From Magnetospirillum gryphiswaldense MSR-1 v2 (GTDB lineage Bacteria; Pseudomonadota; Alphaproteobacteria; Rhodospirillales; Magnetospirillaceae): 64,000 bases of DNA. The stretch lies in contig NC_023065.1 in NCBI RefSeq assembly GCF_000513295.1, forward strand, positions 2,898,501 to 2,962,500. Reading direction: 5' to 3'. Within the stretch, counting starts at the first letter, position 1; each line of letters starts with the position of its first letter. The position numbers were made by a program, and so were the translations under genes. The notes beneath the pieces were generated by a model. It was not told the origin of the DNA. It searched no databases and saw only the letters and a program-made list of their open reading frames with translations. Below, in pieces: positions 1 through 8,320 of the stretch.

Positions 1-749
1 CAGTCGGTCAGCTTGCCCAGGATGGCGAAGGCGGTGATGGAGGCCAAGATGGTGGCCGGGCGACCGGTCTGTTGACCATCGACCAGCAAGAAGCCCAAGC
101 CCTGCTCGGCCCCCATGAACTCGGCGGCGACCACGAACATCCAGCCCAGACCAAGGCCCGAGCGCAGGGCGATGACATAGGTGGGCAGAGTGGCCGGCAG
201 CAGGATGCGGGTGATCATCTCTTGGTGGCTGAAACGGAAGATGCGCCCGACCTCGACCAGCTTGCGATCGACCCCCAGGATGGCCCCGGACAGCGCCAGA
301 TAAATGGGAAAGAACACCCCCACCGCGATCAGGATCACTTTGGAAGTCTCGAAGATGCCGAACCACAGGATGAACATGGGCACCCAGGCGATGGACGGAA
401 TGTTGCGCAACGCCTGCAACGACGGGTCGATCAGCCGGCGGACGCTGGTCCAATAACCGCTGACCGCGCCCAACAAGGTGCCGGCGGCAACGCCGAAGAC
501 AAAGCCCAGGCCGACCCGTTGCAAGGTGGCGAGGATGTGGCCGGTCAATTCGCCCGATTTGGCCAGATCGGCCAGGGTCAGGAAAATCCTGGACGGCGTC
601 GGCAGCAGCCGACCGTCCGACCACTTCAGCGCCACCGCCACTTCCCAGGCCAAAGCCAGGGTCAGCGGCAGGATGAAGCCGATCAGCCACTTGCCGCCCG
701 AACCGGTGGAGGTTCGGGCGGCGTTTTCGACGGTTTGCTCTGTGCTCAC
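1..749 (-). CDS. ssuC: Sulfonate/nitrate-type ABC transporter permease, 3' end outside the window
   Basis: Inner-membrane permease of an ABC importer of the SsuC/TauC family (BPD_transp_1 fold). The reverse strand reads from a GTG start at 749 through several hydrophobic segments, with conserved stretches such as ALRNIPSIAWVPMFILWFG, typical of the permease loop that contacts the ATPase. The product runs off the left edge after about 249 codons, so the C terminus and any ATPase gene lie outside. The GTG overlaps the TGA of the upstream binding-protein gene by 4 nt (GTGA), which points to translational coupling. Substrate (aliphatic sulfonate, taurine or related) is inferred from the neighbour and cannot be fixed from sequence. 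Confidence 0.88.
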   Translation of the reverse strand, partial: MSTEQTVENAARTSTGSGGKWLIGFILPLTLALAWEVAVALKWSDGRLLPTPSRIFLTLADLAKSGELTGHILATLQRVGLGFVFGVAAGTLLGAVSGYWTSVRRLIDPSLQALRNIPSIAWVPMFILWFGIFETSKVILIAVGVFFPIYLALSGAILGVDRKLVEVGRIFRFSHQEMITRILLPATLPTYVIALRSGLGLGWMFVVAAEFMGAEQGLGFLLVDGQQTGRPATILASITAFAILGKLTD

Positions 750-1726
750 TTGATCCCCAACTTGGTGACGAAAGAAGAATCCACCAGACCAGCGGCGACG
801 GCGGCGACGTTGACATCGGCGGCGATCACCCCAGCCTGCTGCAAGGCGATACCGGCGCCCTCGATGGTCTTCTTCTGCGTGTCGCCGATGGCGGCGGTGG
901 ACAGGTCGGTCCGCTCCAACTGGCGGGCGGCAACGGCGTCGGTCAGCTTGGCCTGGGTGGCGATGATCTGCTTCAACTCGCCCGGATTGTTGATGGCGAA
1001 GGCGCGGGCCTTCTCATACACCTGCAACACCTTGGACACCAGTTCCGGATGATCGGCGGCGAAATCCTCGCGGGTATTGAGCACACCCCAGGTGTTGATG
1101 TCGGCATTGCGGTAGAACAGCTTGGCGCCGTCATCCAACTCGGCTTGCGCCATCAGCGGATCCAGACCGGCCCAGGCATCGACGTCACCCTTGGACAGGG
1201 CCAGACGACCGTCCTGATGCTGCAACAGCACCACCTTGACGTCCTTTTCGGTCAGGCCGTTTTCCGCCAGGGTGCGGATCAGGAAGATGTGCGGGTCGGT
1301 GCCACGGGTGGCGGCGATGCGCTTGCCCTTGAGGTCGGCGACCTTGCTGATGGCGGACGAGCCCTGGGTCACCAGCGCCGTCCATTCCGGCTTGGAATAG
1401 ACATAGACCGACTTCACCGGGTTGCCGTTGATGCGGGCCAGCAAGGCGGCGGCACCGGCGGACGAACCGAAATCCAAGCCCTTGGCATTCAAGAATTCCA
1501 ACGCCTTATTGGAGCCCAGCGACTGCACCCAGCGGACCTTGATGCCGTCCTTCTTCAACTCTTCTTCCAGCCAGCCCTTTTCCTTCAGCACCAGGCTGAC
1601 CGGGTTGTAATAGGCGAAATCGATCTTCAACTCGTCGATCTTGTCGGCGGCATGGGCCTGGGCCGACAAGCCCAACAAGATGGCGGCGGCGGTACCGGCA
1701 CGGCGCAGGAAGGAAGTCAGGGCCAT
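746..1726 (-). CDS. ssuA: Aliphatic sulfonate ABC transporter periplasmic binding protein
   Basis: Substrate-binding component (326 aa, usual family length) of the SsuA/TauA type. It starts with a Sec signal peptide (RR near residue 9, hydrophobic core, cleavage near AQAHA-AD at about residue 27). The mature part contains the family pattern FAYYNPVSLVLKEKGWLEEE, where ligand-docking strand 1 meets helix 1, then DFGSSAGAAALLARI and DLKGKRIAATRGTDPHIFL. A good ribosome site (TAGGAGAG) sits 4-5 nt before the ATG. It is the first gene of an operon with the permease at its 3' end. A role in sulfur scavenging from sulfonates is inferred from the family; nitrate or taurine as ligand is not excluded. 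Confidence 0.87.
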   Translation of the reverse strand: MALTSFLRRAGTAAAILLGLSAQAHAADKIDELKIDFAYYNPVSLVLKEKGWLEEELKKDGIKVRWVQSLGSNKALEFLNAKGLDFGSSAGAAALLARINGNPVKSVYVYSKPEWTALVTQGSSAISKVADLKGKRIAATRGTDPHIFLIRTLAENGLTEKDVKVVLLQHQDGRLALSKGDVDAWAGLDPLMAQAELDDGAKLFYRNADINTWGVLNTREDFAADHPELVSKVLQVYEKARAFAINNPGELKQIIATQAKLTDAVAARQLERTDLSTAAIGDTQKKTIEGAGIALQQAGVIAADVNVAAVAAGLVDSSFVTKLGIK

Positions 1727-1952
1727 CGGGCTCTCCTATATAACATATATTAATGGTTAATTTCTCTGAATTCACACTGACACTGCGTGTTTGCGTTGTC
1801 AATAGTATACAGAGCGAGTGGTTTTATGTGCTGATGGTCTGGAGCGACGGACCACCGACGGCACCCTTCCACCCTGCCCTGGTCGAGGGCCATCGCCACG
1901 CGCTATCATCGCGTTCTCGGCTGGCGCCACAGCGCCGTCATGGAAAGACACG
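1727..1952. promoter_or_regulatory. Divergent intergenic region between ssuA and cobK
   Basis: This 226-nt stretch separates divergent starts. The ssuA-proximal 100 nt are AT-rich (around 1737-1770, including the run tatataacatatatta) and should hold the ssuA promoter. A TTGACA-like hexamer on the minus strand is at 1797-1802 but has no convincing -10 at 17 nt. The cobK side is GC-rich. I see no cobalamin riboswitch B12-box in it. Confidence 0.4.
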
Positions 1953-2696
1953 ATGGCCCGTAATATCCTCATCCTCGGCGGCAGCACCGAAGCCTATGCC
2001 CTGGCCCGTGAACTGGCTGATCGGCCCGACATACGGGTCATCTCATCGCTGGCCGGACGTACCGGCACTCCCCGCCTGCCGGCGGGTGACGTCCGCATCG
2101 GCGGCTTCGGTGGGGCAGATGGGCTGGCGGCCTACCTCCGCGACAACCACATCGACGCGGTCGTGGATTGCACCCATCCCTTCGCCGCCCGCATGGGATG
2201 GAATGCGGCCCAAGGCTGTGCGACAATGGATGTGCCGCTGCTGCGGCTGGAACGCCCGGCCTGGGTGCGTCAGCGCGGCGATTTATGGGACGAGGTGGCG
2301 GACTGGACCGAGGCCGCACCCCTGGTCGGAACACGCTCGAAACGGGTTCTGATGACGGTGGGCCGGCAGGAATTGGAGCCGTTCGCCGGTCTGGATCATG
2401 TGTGGTTTCTGATCCGCTCGGTCGAGATGCCCGATCCCATGCCCCCCTTCACTCAAGCCGAAATCCTGTTGGCGCGGGGACCGTTCGCCTATGAGGAAGA
2501 GCGTGAGCTGCTGATCACGCGAGGCATCGACACCATCGTCTGCAAGAACAGCGGCGGCCCCACCGACGCCAAACTGGCCGCCGCCCGCGCGTTAGGCATA
2601 CGGGTCGTCATCAAAACCCGCCCGTGCCGCCCAGACACACCCAAGGCCGCCGACGTCGCCGAGGCTCTTTGCTGGCTAACCCCGATCTGCGCTTGA
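1953..2696 (+). CDS. cobK: Precorrin-6A (cobalt-precorrin-6A) reductase
   Basis: NAD(P)H-dependent reductase of the corrin ring in cobalamin synthesis, 247 aa, CobK/CbiJ family. The N terminus MARNILILGGSTEAYALARE is the family's nucleotide-binding strand and loop. Other family patterns are VDCTHPFAARM at about residue 70-80, TVGRQELEPF in the middle, and KNSGGPTDAKLAAARALG near the C terminus. An in-frame upstream ATG at 1818 exists, but the family N terminus begins at the ATG at 1953, so I chose that. It converges on cbiD, its pathway neighbour, with 16 nt between the two stop codons. No other cob/cbi genes are in the window, so the pathway is dispersed. Confidence 0.9.
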   Translation: MARNILILGGSTEAYALARELADRPDIRVISSLAGRTGTPRLPAGDVRIGGFGGADGLAAYLRDNHIDAVVDCTHPFAARMGWNAAQGCATMDVPLLRLERPAWVRQRGDLWDEVADWTEAAPLVGTRSKRVLMTVGRQELEPFAGLDHVWFLIRSVEMPDPMPPFTQAEILLARGPFAYEEERELLITRGIDTIVCKNSGGPTDAKLAAARALGIRVVIKTRPCRPDTPKAADVAEALCWLTPICA

Positions 2697-2712
2697 ACGG
2701 GGATGGCGGCAA

Positions 2713-3813
2713 TCAAATCGGCGTCGTGTGACTGCTGCCCGCCAGCCTCCCTTTACGGTCGAACACCAGCACGTCCACCTGGACCGGAGCGCCATCCAGA
2801 ACGCCTTGGGCCACTCGGACAGCTTCGGCAGCGATGGCGTCGCCCAGCGGCAGCCCGACCGCTTGCGCCAGTTCCAGCACCTCCAAGGCGGTGTTGGCCA
2901 TCTCGGCACGGCCAACGATATCCTCGGCCGCGCCCAGGACGCGCAGGTGACCGGACAACCAGGGCAAATCCACCTGAGACCGCTTGGAATGCAAGTCCAT
3001 GGCCCCCGCCGCCAGCTTGGACACCTTGGCGAAACCGCCGGCGACGGTAACGCGGGCGACGGGGTGGCGCCGCAGGTATTTCAGCATGCCGCCGACAAAA
3101 TCGCCCATGTCGATCACCGCTTCCGGGGACAGGCCGGTCAATGCCAGGGCCGCCTTTTCCGAGGTGTTGCCGACGCTGGCCACCACATGGGTCACCCCGG
3201 TGGCCCGCGCCACGTCGATGCCACGCTGGATGGAGTGAATCCAGGCCGAGCAGGAATACGGCACCACCACCCCGGTGGTCCCCAATATGGAAATACCGCC
3301 CAGGATGCCCAGGCGCGGGTTCCAGGTGGCCAGGGCCAGCTTGTCGCCACCCGGCACGGAAATCTCGATCTCGATATCGGCGGACTGACCCAGGTTTTTG
3401 GCGATCGCCACCACTTCGGCGCTCATCAAGCGGCGCGGCACCGGGTTGATGGCCGGTTCGCCCGGCGACAGCGGCAGCCCCGGCTTGGTGACGGTGCCGA
3501 TTCCGAACCCGGCGCGGAAGACGATGCCGCTGCCCGGTTCTCCCCGCCGCAAGGTGGCGATGATGGTGGCGCCGTGGGTGACGTCGGGATCGTCGCCGGC
3601 ATCCTTGATCACCCCCGCCCGCGCCCAGCCATCGCCTTGTTCCGCCAAGGCCAGGGCGAAGCTGGGCGTTTCGCCGCGCGGCAAGGTAATGGTCACCTGT
3701 TGCGGGAACGCCTCGCCGAACAGGGCCAGGCACGCGGCTTTGGCGGCAGCGGTGGCGCAGGCGCCGGTGGTCCAGCCGGATCGCAGGTTTTTGCCGTCTT
3801 CGATATCGCTCAT
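2713..3813 (-). CDS. cbiD: Cobalt-precorrin-5B (C1)-methyltransferase
   Basis: CbiD methylates C-1 of the corrin ring, using S-adenosylmethionine, in the cobalt-early (anaerobic) type of cobalamin synthesis. The 366-aa product begins with LRSGWTTGACATAAAKAA, the hallmark of CbiD, and has IGTVTKPGLPLSPGEPAINPVPR in two parts and GGFAKVSKLAAGAMDLHSKR near residue 260-280. The longest open frame starts 75 nt earlier at 3888, but its extra residues (Pro/Arg/Trp-rich) are atypical; the ATG at 3813 fits the family. The upstream thioesterase gene ends 13 nt before it and may be co-transcribed. CbiD together with CobK/CbiJ says nothing decisive about oxygen dependence, but CbiD is a marker of the cobalt-early route. 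Confidence 0.93.
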   Translation of the reverse strand: MSDIEDGKNLRSGWTTGACATAAAKAACLALFGEAFPQQVTITLPRGETPSFALALAEQGDGWARAGVIKDAGDDPDVTHGATIIATLRRGEPGSGIVFRAGFGIGTVTKPGLPLSPGEPAINPVPRRLMSAEVVAIAKNLGQSADIEIEISVPGGDKLALATWNPRLGILGGISILGTTGVVVPYSCSAWIHSIQRGIDVARATGVTHVVASVGNTSEKAALALTGLSPEAVIDMGDFVGGMLKYLRRHPVARVTVAGGFAKVSKLAAGAMDLHSKRSQVDLPWLSGHLRVLGAAEDIVGRAEMANTALEVLELAQAVGLPLGDAIAAEAVRVAQGVLDGAPVQVDVLVFDRKGRLAGSSHTTPI

Positions 3814-3826
3814 CGTACCACCGCCA

Positions 3827-4240
3827 TCACCCCGGAATGGCGTAGGTGGCGGTGGCATGCGCCACCATCTCGTCGCTGTCGGCGGCAATCAGTTCGATGG
3901 CCGACACCGCCAGCCGTCGCCCCATCTTCAGGATTTTGGCCTCGGCGAGGATCGCCGATGATCCCGGCATGCGCAAAAAATTCATGTTGAGGCTGGTGGT
4001 CACCGCCATTTCCTGGCGCCCGATCACCGTCAGCACCACCGCCCAGGCGGCGACGTCGGCCAAGGTCATCAGCGCCGGGCCGCTGACCGTGTCCACCGGA
4101 CGGGCCAAAGCCGCGGAAAACGGCATCAACAGCCGCGCCTCGCCCTTGGACAGCATGGTGGCATGAATGCCGATATTGGCGGCCATGGGTACCTTGATGA
4201 TGAAGTCCTGGTTGAATTCCTCGACGCTGATGGCGGTCAT
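3827..4240 (-). CDS. PaaI/YdiI-family hotdog thioesterase
   Basis: A 137-aa single hotdog-domain protein. The central part (GPALMTLADVAAWAVVLTVIG) matches the long helix of hotdog thioesterases, where the catalytic acid usually sits (here D at about residue 62), followed by TTSLNMNFLR and AEAKILKMGRRLAVSAIEL, the typical strands. Probably hydrolyses an acyl-CoA or aryl-CoA thioester in the cytoplasm; substrate unknown. The gene is divergent from the enoyl-CoA hydratase gene, with 83 nt between starts, which suggests a shared control region and possibly related acyl-CoA metabolism. It lies 13 nt upstream of cbiD on the same strand. Confidence 0.8.
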   Translation of the reverse strand: MTAISVEEFNQDFIIKVPMAANIGIHATMLSKGEARLLMPFSAALARPVDTVSGPALMTLADVAAWAVVLTVIGRQEMAVTTSLNMNFLRMPGSSAILAEAKILKMGRRLAVSAIELIAADSDEMVAHATATYAIPG

Positions 4241-4323
4241 GAAACCCTCTTGCTTATTGAACGACTGATCGTTTCCGGGTCACACTGTGCCCCCGAATGA
4301 GTGACGAAAACAAGGGAGCCCCG

Positions 4324-5112
4324 ATGTCCACCGCCAGCGAAGCCATGGTCCTGCTGTCCACCGAAGACGGTATCGCCACCCTGACCCTGAACCGTCCGCA
4401 GGCCCGCAACGCCTTGTCGGTGGCGATGATGACCGAGATCGAGGCCGCCCTGGACCGGCTGGCCGGCGATGCCTCGGTCAAGGTGGTGGTGCTGGCCGCC
4501 AACGGCCCGGCCTTTTGCGCCGGCCACGACCTCAAGGAAATGCGCTCGCTGCAAGGGCGTGAGCCGGTGGCGGCGGTGTTCGCCCAATGCTCGCGCATGA
4601 TGAAGGCGATCGTGCGTTTTCCCCGCCCGGTGATCGCCCGCGTCCACGCCATGGCCACCGCCGCCGGCTGCCAGATCGTCGCCTCGTGCGATCTGGCAGT
4701 GGCTGCCGACAATGCCCAATTCGCCACGCCCGGCGTCAATATAGGCCTGTTCTGCTCGACCCCCATGGTGGCGCTGTCGCGCAATGTGGGGCGCAAGCAG
4801 GCCATGGAAATGCTGCTGACCGGCCATGCGGTGAATGCGGCCACCGCCGCCGCCTGGGGGCTGATCAACCGTGCCGTGCCGGCTGAGAAGCTGGACGAGA
4901 CGGTGGATGGCTTCGCCCGCCTGATCGCGTCGAAATCACCGCACACCTTGAAGGTCGGCAAAGAGGCCTTCTATGCCCAGGTTGAAATGGGCCTGGACGA
5001 TGCCTATGACTATGCCGCCCAGGTGATGACCGAGAACATGCTGGCCCGTGACGCCGCCGAAGGGATCGACGCCTTTCTCGGCAAGCGTCATCCGGTCTGG
5101 CAGGGCTGCTGA
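4324..5112 (+). CDS. Enoyl-CoA hydratase/isomerase family protein (ECHDC3-like)
   Basis: Crotonase-fold protein of 262 aa. The first oxyanion-hole segment is CAGHDLKEMRS near residue 65-75, and the second is the region ATAAGCQIVASCDLAVAAD near residue 110-130. The canonical glutamate positions are not both obvious: residues after the second oxyanion loop read GVNIGLFCSTP, where typical hydratases have E before LG. This resembles the ECHDC3 subgroup, whose activity is uncertain. I chose ATG 4324 because AAGGGAG lies 5 nt upstream; an in-frame ATG at 4297 has no such site. Divergent from the thioesterase gene. Confidence 0.83.
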   Translation: MSTASEAMVLLSTEDGIATLTLNRPQARNALSVAMMTEIEAALDRLAGDASVKVVVLAANGPAFCAGHDLKEMRSLQGREPVAAVFAQCSRMMKAIVRFPRPVIARVHAMATAAGCQIVASCDLAVAADNAQFATPGVNIGLFCSTPMVALSRNVGRKQAMEMLLTGHAVNAATAAAWGLINRAVPAEKLDETVDGFARLIASKSPHTLKVGKEAFYAQVEMGLDDAYDYAAQVMTENMLARDAAEGIDAFLGKRHPVWQGC

Positions 5113-5243
5113 TACCGTGATGGTTGCCTGAGGGCGCCAGTCTTTGTAAAACGGTTCCCATCCCCGCCAAGACGGGGGCAGTGCGTCCATGGGGGGCGGC
5201 AACCGGGGTGAGTGTCGCCCCACGGCAACAGGAACGATCCATC

Positions 5244-6371
5244 GTGTCCACGACCACGCCAGACGAGACTTCGGAAACGCCTGCGCCCTTGCCGCAAAGC
5301 GTCGGCGCCACCTTGCGTCATGCCCGCAGCCAGACCGGCAAGAGCTTGGCCGAGGTCGCCTCCATGCTGCGTATCCGCCAGCCTTATCTGTTGGCCCTGG
5401 AAGAGGGACGGCACAAGGATCTGCCCGGCGGCGCCTATGCCATCGGCTTCTTGCGCACCTATTCCGAATTCCTCGACCTGGACGGCGAGGAAATGCTGCG
5501 CCGGTTCCGGGCCGAGGCCTCGGGCGATTTGCACCCGCGCTCGGAACTGGTGTTCCCGTCGCCGGTCTCCGAGGGCCGCATCCCCGGCGGTGCCGTGCTG
5601 TTCGTCGGCCTGCTGCTGGCCGGAATCGCCTATGGCGGCTGGTACCTGCTGTCGTCGCGCGACACCTCGGTGGCCGAAATGGTCCCGGCCCTGCCCGATC
5701 GCCTGACCTCGGTGCTGAACCGCCCGGCCAATGTCACCGCCGAGCCGCAACCGGCGAAAAAGGCGCCTGAGCCGGTCAAACTGAACGAACCGGCAAACCT
5801 GACCCCGGCCAAGGAAACCGAAGTGGTGCCGCCGGCTGAGGAGGAAGAGGCCAAGCCCAAGCCTGTCGAACCAAGTCCGCCCCCGGTCACCCCCCCGGCC
5901 CCCGCGAAGGTCGAGCCCGTGAAGGCGGAACCCGTGAAAGCGGAACCCGCCAAACCGGAACCCCCTAAGCCGGAACCCGTGAAGGCGGAACCCGTGAAGG
6001 TCGAAACACCCAAGCCGGTCGAACCGACCAAAGTGGAACCGGCCAAGGTCGAACCGCCTAAGGCCGAGCCGCCCAAGGCCGAAGCCACCAAGCCGTCGGT
6101 CGATCATGGCGATTCCCGCGTGGTCCTGACCGCTGCCGGCGACGATTGCTGGATTCAGGTGCGCGAGATGGACGGCCAATTGCTGATGAGCCGACTTTTG
6201 CGCAAGGGCGACGCCTATGCCGTCCCCAATCGCCCCGGGCTAACCCTGATGGTTGGCAATGCCGGTGCCCTGGACGTGGCGGTGGACGGCAGGAAGGCCC
6301 CGGCCCTGGGCGCCGCCGGTCAGGTTCGTCGCGACATCCGCCTGGACCCGGACAAGCTGTCCGGCGGCTGA
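5244..6371 (+). CDS. rodZ: RodZ-like helix-turn-helix membrane protein
   Basis: Bitopic inner-membrane protein (375 aa) with the RodZ layout. A cytoplasmic helix-turn-helix domain (about residues 20-85: GATLRHARSQTGKSLAEVAS, then RIRQPYLLALEEG) is followed by one transmembrane helix (GGAVLFVGLLLAGIAYGGWYLL, about residues 113-135). Then comes a long periplasmic rod of Pro, Lys and Glu (about 165-285, motifs PVKAEP, AKPEPP, PKAEPP) and a C-terminal DUF4115-type beta domain (WIQVREMDGQLLMSRLL onward). RodZ links MreB to the cell-wall elongation machinery. The GTG at 5244 is chosen because AGGAAC precedes it by 8 nt and the family N terminus begins there. The Pro-rich rod is unusually repetitive. 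Confidence 0.85.
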   Translation: MSTTTPDETSETPAPLPQSVGATLRHARSQTGKSLAEVASMLRIRQPYLLALEEGRHKDLPGGAYAIGFLRTYSEFLDLDGEEMLRRFRAEASGDLHPRSELVFPSPVSEGRIPGGAVLFVGLLLAGIAYGGWYLLSSRDTSVAEMVPALPDRLTSVLNRPANVTAEPQPAKKAPEPVKLNEPANLTPAKETEVVPPAEEEEAKPKPVEPSPPPVTPPAPAKVEPVKAEPVKAEPAKPEPPKPEPVKAEPVKVETPKPVEPTKVEPAKVEPPKAEPPKAEATKPSVDHGDSRVVLTAAGDDCWIQVREMDGQLLMSRLLRKGDAYAVPNRPGLTLMVGNAGALDVAVDGRKAPALGAAGQVRRDIRLDPDKLSGG

Positions 6372-6836
6372 TCAGCGAGTCCAGCGCCGGGCCGCGTCGT
6401 CGTCCTCATCCTTGGCCGCCACCCATTGGTCGCCCTGGTCGGTGTGCTCGATCTTCCAGAACGGCGCCTTGGTCTTCAGCCAGTCCATCAGGAAGTGGCA
6501 GGACTGGAACGCCGCCTCGCGGTGGGACGAGGCGGTGGCGACCAGGACGATGCGCTCGCCCGGTTCCAACCGGCCATGGCGATGGATGATCAGCACCTCG
6601 TGCAGCGGCCAGCGGTCGCGAGCCTCGGCCTCGATGGCCGCCAATTGACGTTCGGTCATGCCGGGATAATGTTCCAGGGTCATGGCGCTGACCCCCGCCC
6701 CCTGGCCCGGATGGTCGCCGAGATAATCGCGCACCAGCCCGAGGAACATGCAGATGCCGCCGACCTTGCCGTTACCGGCACTAAAGGCGGCCAGTTCGGC
6801 GCCGGGGTCGAAATCCTCGGCCTGGACCCGGATCAT
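6372..6836 (-). CDS. moaE: Molybdopterin synthase catalytic (large) subunit
   Basis: MoaE (154 aa) inserts the dithiolene sulfurs into precursor Z using the thiocarboxylated tail of MoaD. Family motifs are GGICMFLGLVRD, LEHYPGMTERQL, HRHGRLEPGERIVLVATASSHREAAF and the C-terminal KTKAPFWKIEHT; the Lys residues in KTKAPFWK are the catalytic ones. It lies 4 nt after moaD on the same strand and is the last gene of the run uvrC-pgsA-mobB-moeA-moaD-moaE. Its stop directly abuts the stop of the convergent rodZ gene. Confidence 0.95.
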   Translation of the reverse strand: MIRVQAEDFDPGAELAAFSAGNGKVGGICMFLGLVRDYLGDHPGQGAGVSAMTLEHYPGMTERQLAAIEAEARDRWPLHEVLIIHRHGRLEPGERIVLVATASSHREAAFQSCHFLMDWLKTKAPFWKIEHTDQGDQWVAAKDEDDDAARRWTR

Positions 6837-6840
6837 GACC

Positions 6841-7092
6841 TCAGCCTCCGGTCACGGGCGGGAAGAAAGCCACCTCGTCGGCGGGTTTGATCGGATGATC
6901 CCAACCGACATAATCCTGGTTGACGGCGACGCGCACCAGCTTCAGGTCGGCGAAGGCCTGGGCATGGCCGTCCGAACGGGTCTTCAGCCATTCCACCAGG
7001 GCGCCGGTGGTGGTGACGTTTTCCGGCACCACCAGAATTTCCTCACCCACACCGACCTTGGCCCGCAGCCAGGCGAAATACAGCACGTTCAT
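6841..7092 (-). CDS. moaD: Molybdopterin synthase sulfur carrier subunit
   Basis: Ubiquitin-fold sulfur carrier, 83 aa, the usual length. It ends in PPVTGG; the C-terminal Gly-Gly is adenylated and thiocarboxylated, then donates sulfur to MoaE. The N terminus MNVLYFAWLRAKVG is standard for the family. The longer open frame extending to 7341 reads into moeA in another frame and is not coding. The ATG at 7092 overlaps the moeA stop by 4 nt (ATGA), so translation is probably coupled. Confidence 0.95.
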   Translation of the reverse strand: MNVLYFAWLRAKVGVGEEILVVPENVTTTGALVEWLKTRSDGHAQAFADLKLVRVAVNQDYVGWDHPIKPADEVAFFPPVTGG

Positions 7093-8318
7093 CGCAGCAC
7101 CTCGGCGAAGGAAACGAAATCCAAAAGGGCACCGGGGGCGACGTCGCCCATATCTTCCGGCACCGCCACCAGACCTTCGGCCCAGACCATGGACGACAAC
7201 ACGCCCGAACTTTCCACCGGGAATTTCTCGGCCCACAACTGACCGTCGCGGTTGACCACGCGGGCACGCAGCCATTCGCGCCGCCCCGGCTTGCGGCGGA
7301 AACTGAAATCGGCGCGCACCGGCACCATCAGCGGGGCGCACTGGCGCAAGCCCATCAGCCGCAGCAGCAGGGGCCGAGCCAACAGCATGAAACAGACCAT
7401 CACCGCCACCGGATTGCCGGGCAGGCCGATGAAGGTGCGGCCCTTGATCTCGCCCAAAGCCACCGGCTTGCCCGGCTTGATGGCCAGACGCCAGAAATGC
7501 AAGGCCCCCAGAGTTTCTACCGCCGCCTTGACGTGGTCTTCGTCGCCCACCGACACCCCGCCCGAGGTCAGGATGACGTCATGGTCCAGTGCCGCCTTGT
7601 CCAGGGCGGCGATGATCGCCGCGCGGTCGTCGGCCAGGATGCCCAGATCGGTGACCTCGATGCCCAGCGCACGCAGCAAGGCGCCGGCGGTGAAGCGGTT
7701 GGAATCATAGATGCCGCCCGGCGGCAATGGGCTGCCCGGCGGATTGATCTCGTCACCGGTGGAAAACACGGCGGCGCGCAGCGGGCGATAGACACGAAGG
7801 GCGGTGCGACCCACCGCCGCCGCCAGACCGATCTCTTGCGGGCGCAGACGGCTGCCGGTGTAGAGCACGGTGGCGCCATGAGCCACGTCCTCGCCGGCAT
7901 GGCGCCAATTAGCGCCCGGCTTCAGGCTGGTCGGCACGGTCACCACATCGCCGTCGACACTGCAATCCTCCTGCATGGCGACGCAATCGGCGCCCTGGGG
8001 CATCATCGCCCCGGTGAGGATACGGATGCACTCCCCCGCGCCCACCACGCCGTCGAAGGGATGGCCGGCGGCGGAGCGCCCGACCCGGCGCAGGCGCCCA
8101 TCGGCGGGCAGCCCCGCCAGGGCGAAGGCATAACCGTCCATGGCCGAATTGGCGAAGGCCGGCACATCCAGCGGCGACACCACATCCTCGGCCAGCACCC
8201 GGCCCAGGGCATCGGGCAAAGCCACCACCTCGGTCAGGCCCAGGGGCTGGACCCGGCTTTCCAACAAGGCAAGGGCCTGTTCGACCGAAATCATCGTGTC
8301 GCCGGCATCATAGGCCAT
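7089..8318 (-). CDS. moeA: Molybdopterin molybdenumtransferase
   Basis: MoeA (409 aa) inserts molybdate into adenylated molybdopterin. Visible motifs are DVPAFANSAMDGYAF near residue 50-65, GAMMPQGADCVAMQEDC, the conserved NPPGSPLPPGGIYDSNRF, TSGGVSVGDEDHVKAAVE and GLPGNPVAVMVCF. All MoeA domains appear complete. It overlaps moaD by 4 nt at its 3' end and starts 2 nt after the mobB stop. This dense packing supports one molybdenum-cofactor operon. Confidence 0.95.
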   Translation of the reverse strand: MAYDAGDTMISVEQALALLESRVQPLGLTEVVALPDALGRVLAEDVVSPLDVPAFANSAMDGYAFALAGLPADGRLRRVGRSAAGHPFDGVVGAGECIRILTGAMMPQGADCVAMQEDCSVDGDVVTVPTSLKPGANWRHAGEDVAHGATVLYTGSRLRPQEIGLAAAVGRTALRVYRPLRAAVFSTGDEINPPGSPLPPGGIYDSNRFTAGALLRALGIEVTDLGILADDRAAIIAALDKAALDHDVILTSGGVSVGDEDHVKAAVETLGALHFWRLAIKPGKPVALGEIKGRTFIGLPGNPVAVMVCFMLLARPLLLRLMGLRQCAPLMVPVRADFSFRRKPGRREWLRARVVNRDGQLWAEKFPVESSGVLSSMVWAEGLVAVPEDMGDVAPGALLDFVSFAEVLR

Positions 8319-8320
8319 GG

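Noticed and set aside
1727-1952. Cobalamin riboswitch upstream of cobK
   Set aside because: No B12-box or matching hairpin pattern could be seen in the 226 nt, and the region near cobK is GC-rich without a terminator.
3814-3888. Longer N terminus for CbiD
   Set aside because: The added 25 residues are Pro, Arg and Trp-rich and absent from the family, and the ATG at 3813 precedes the standard start.
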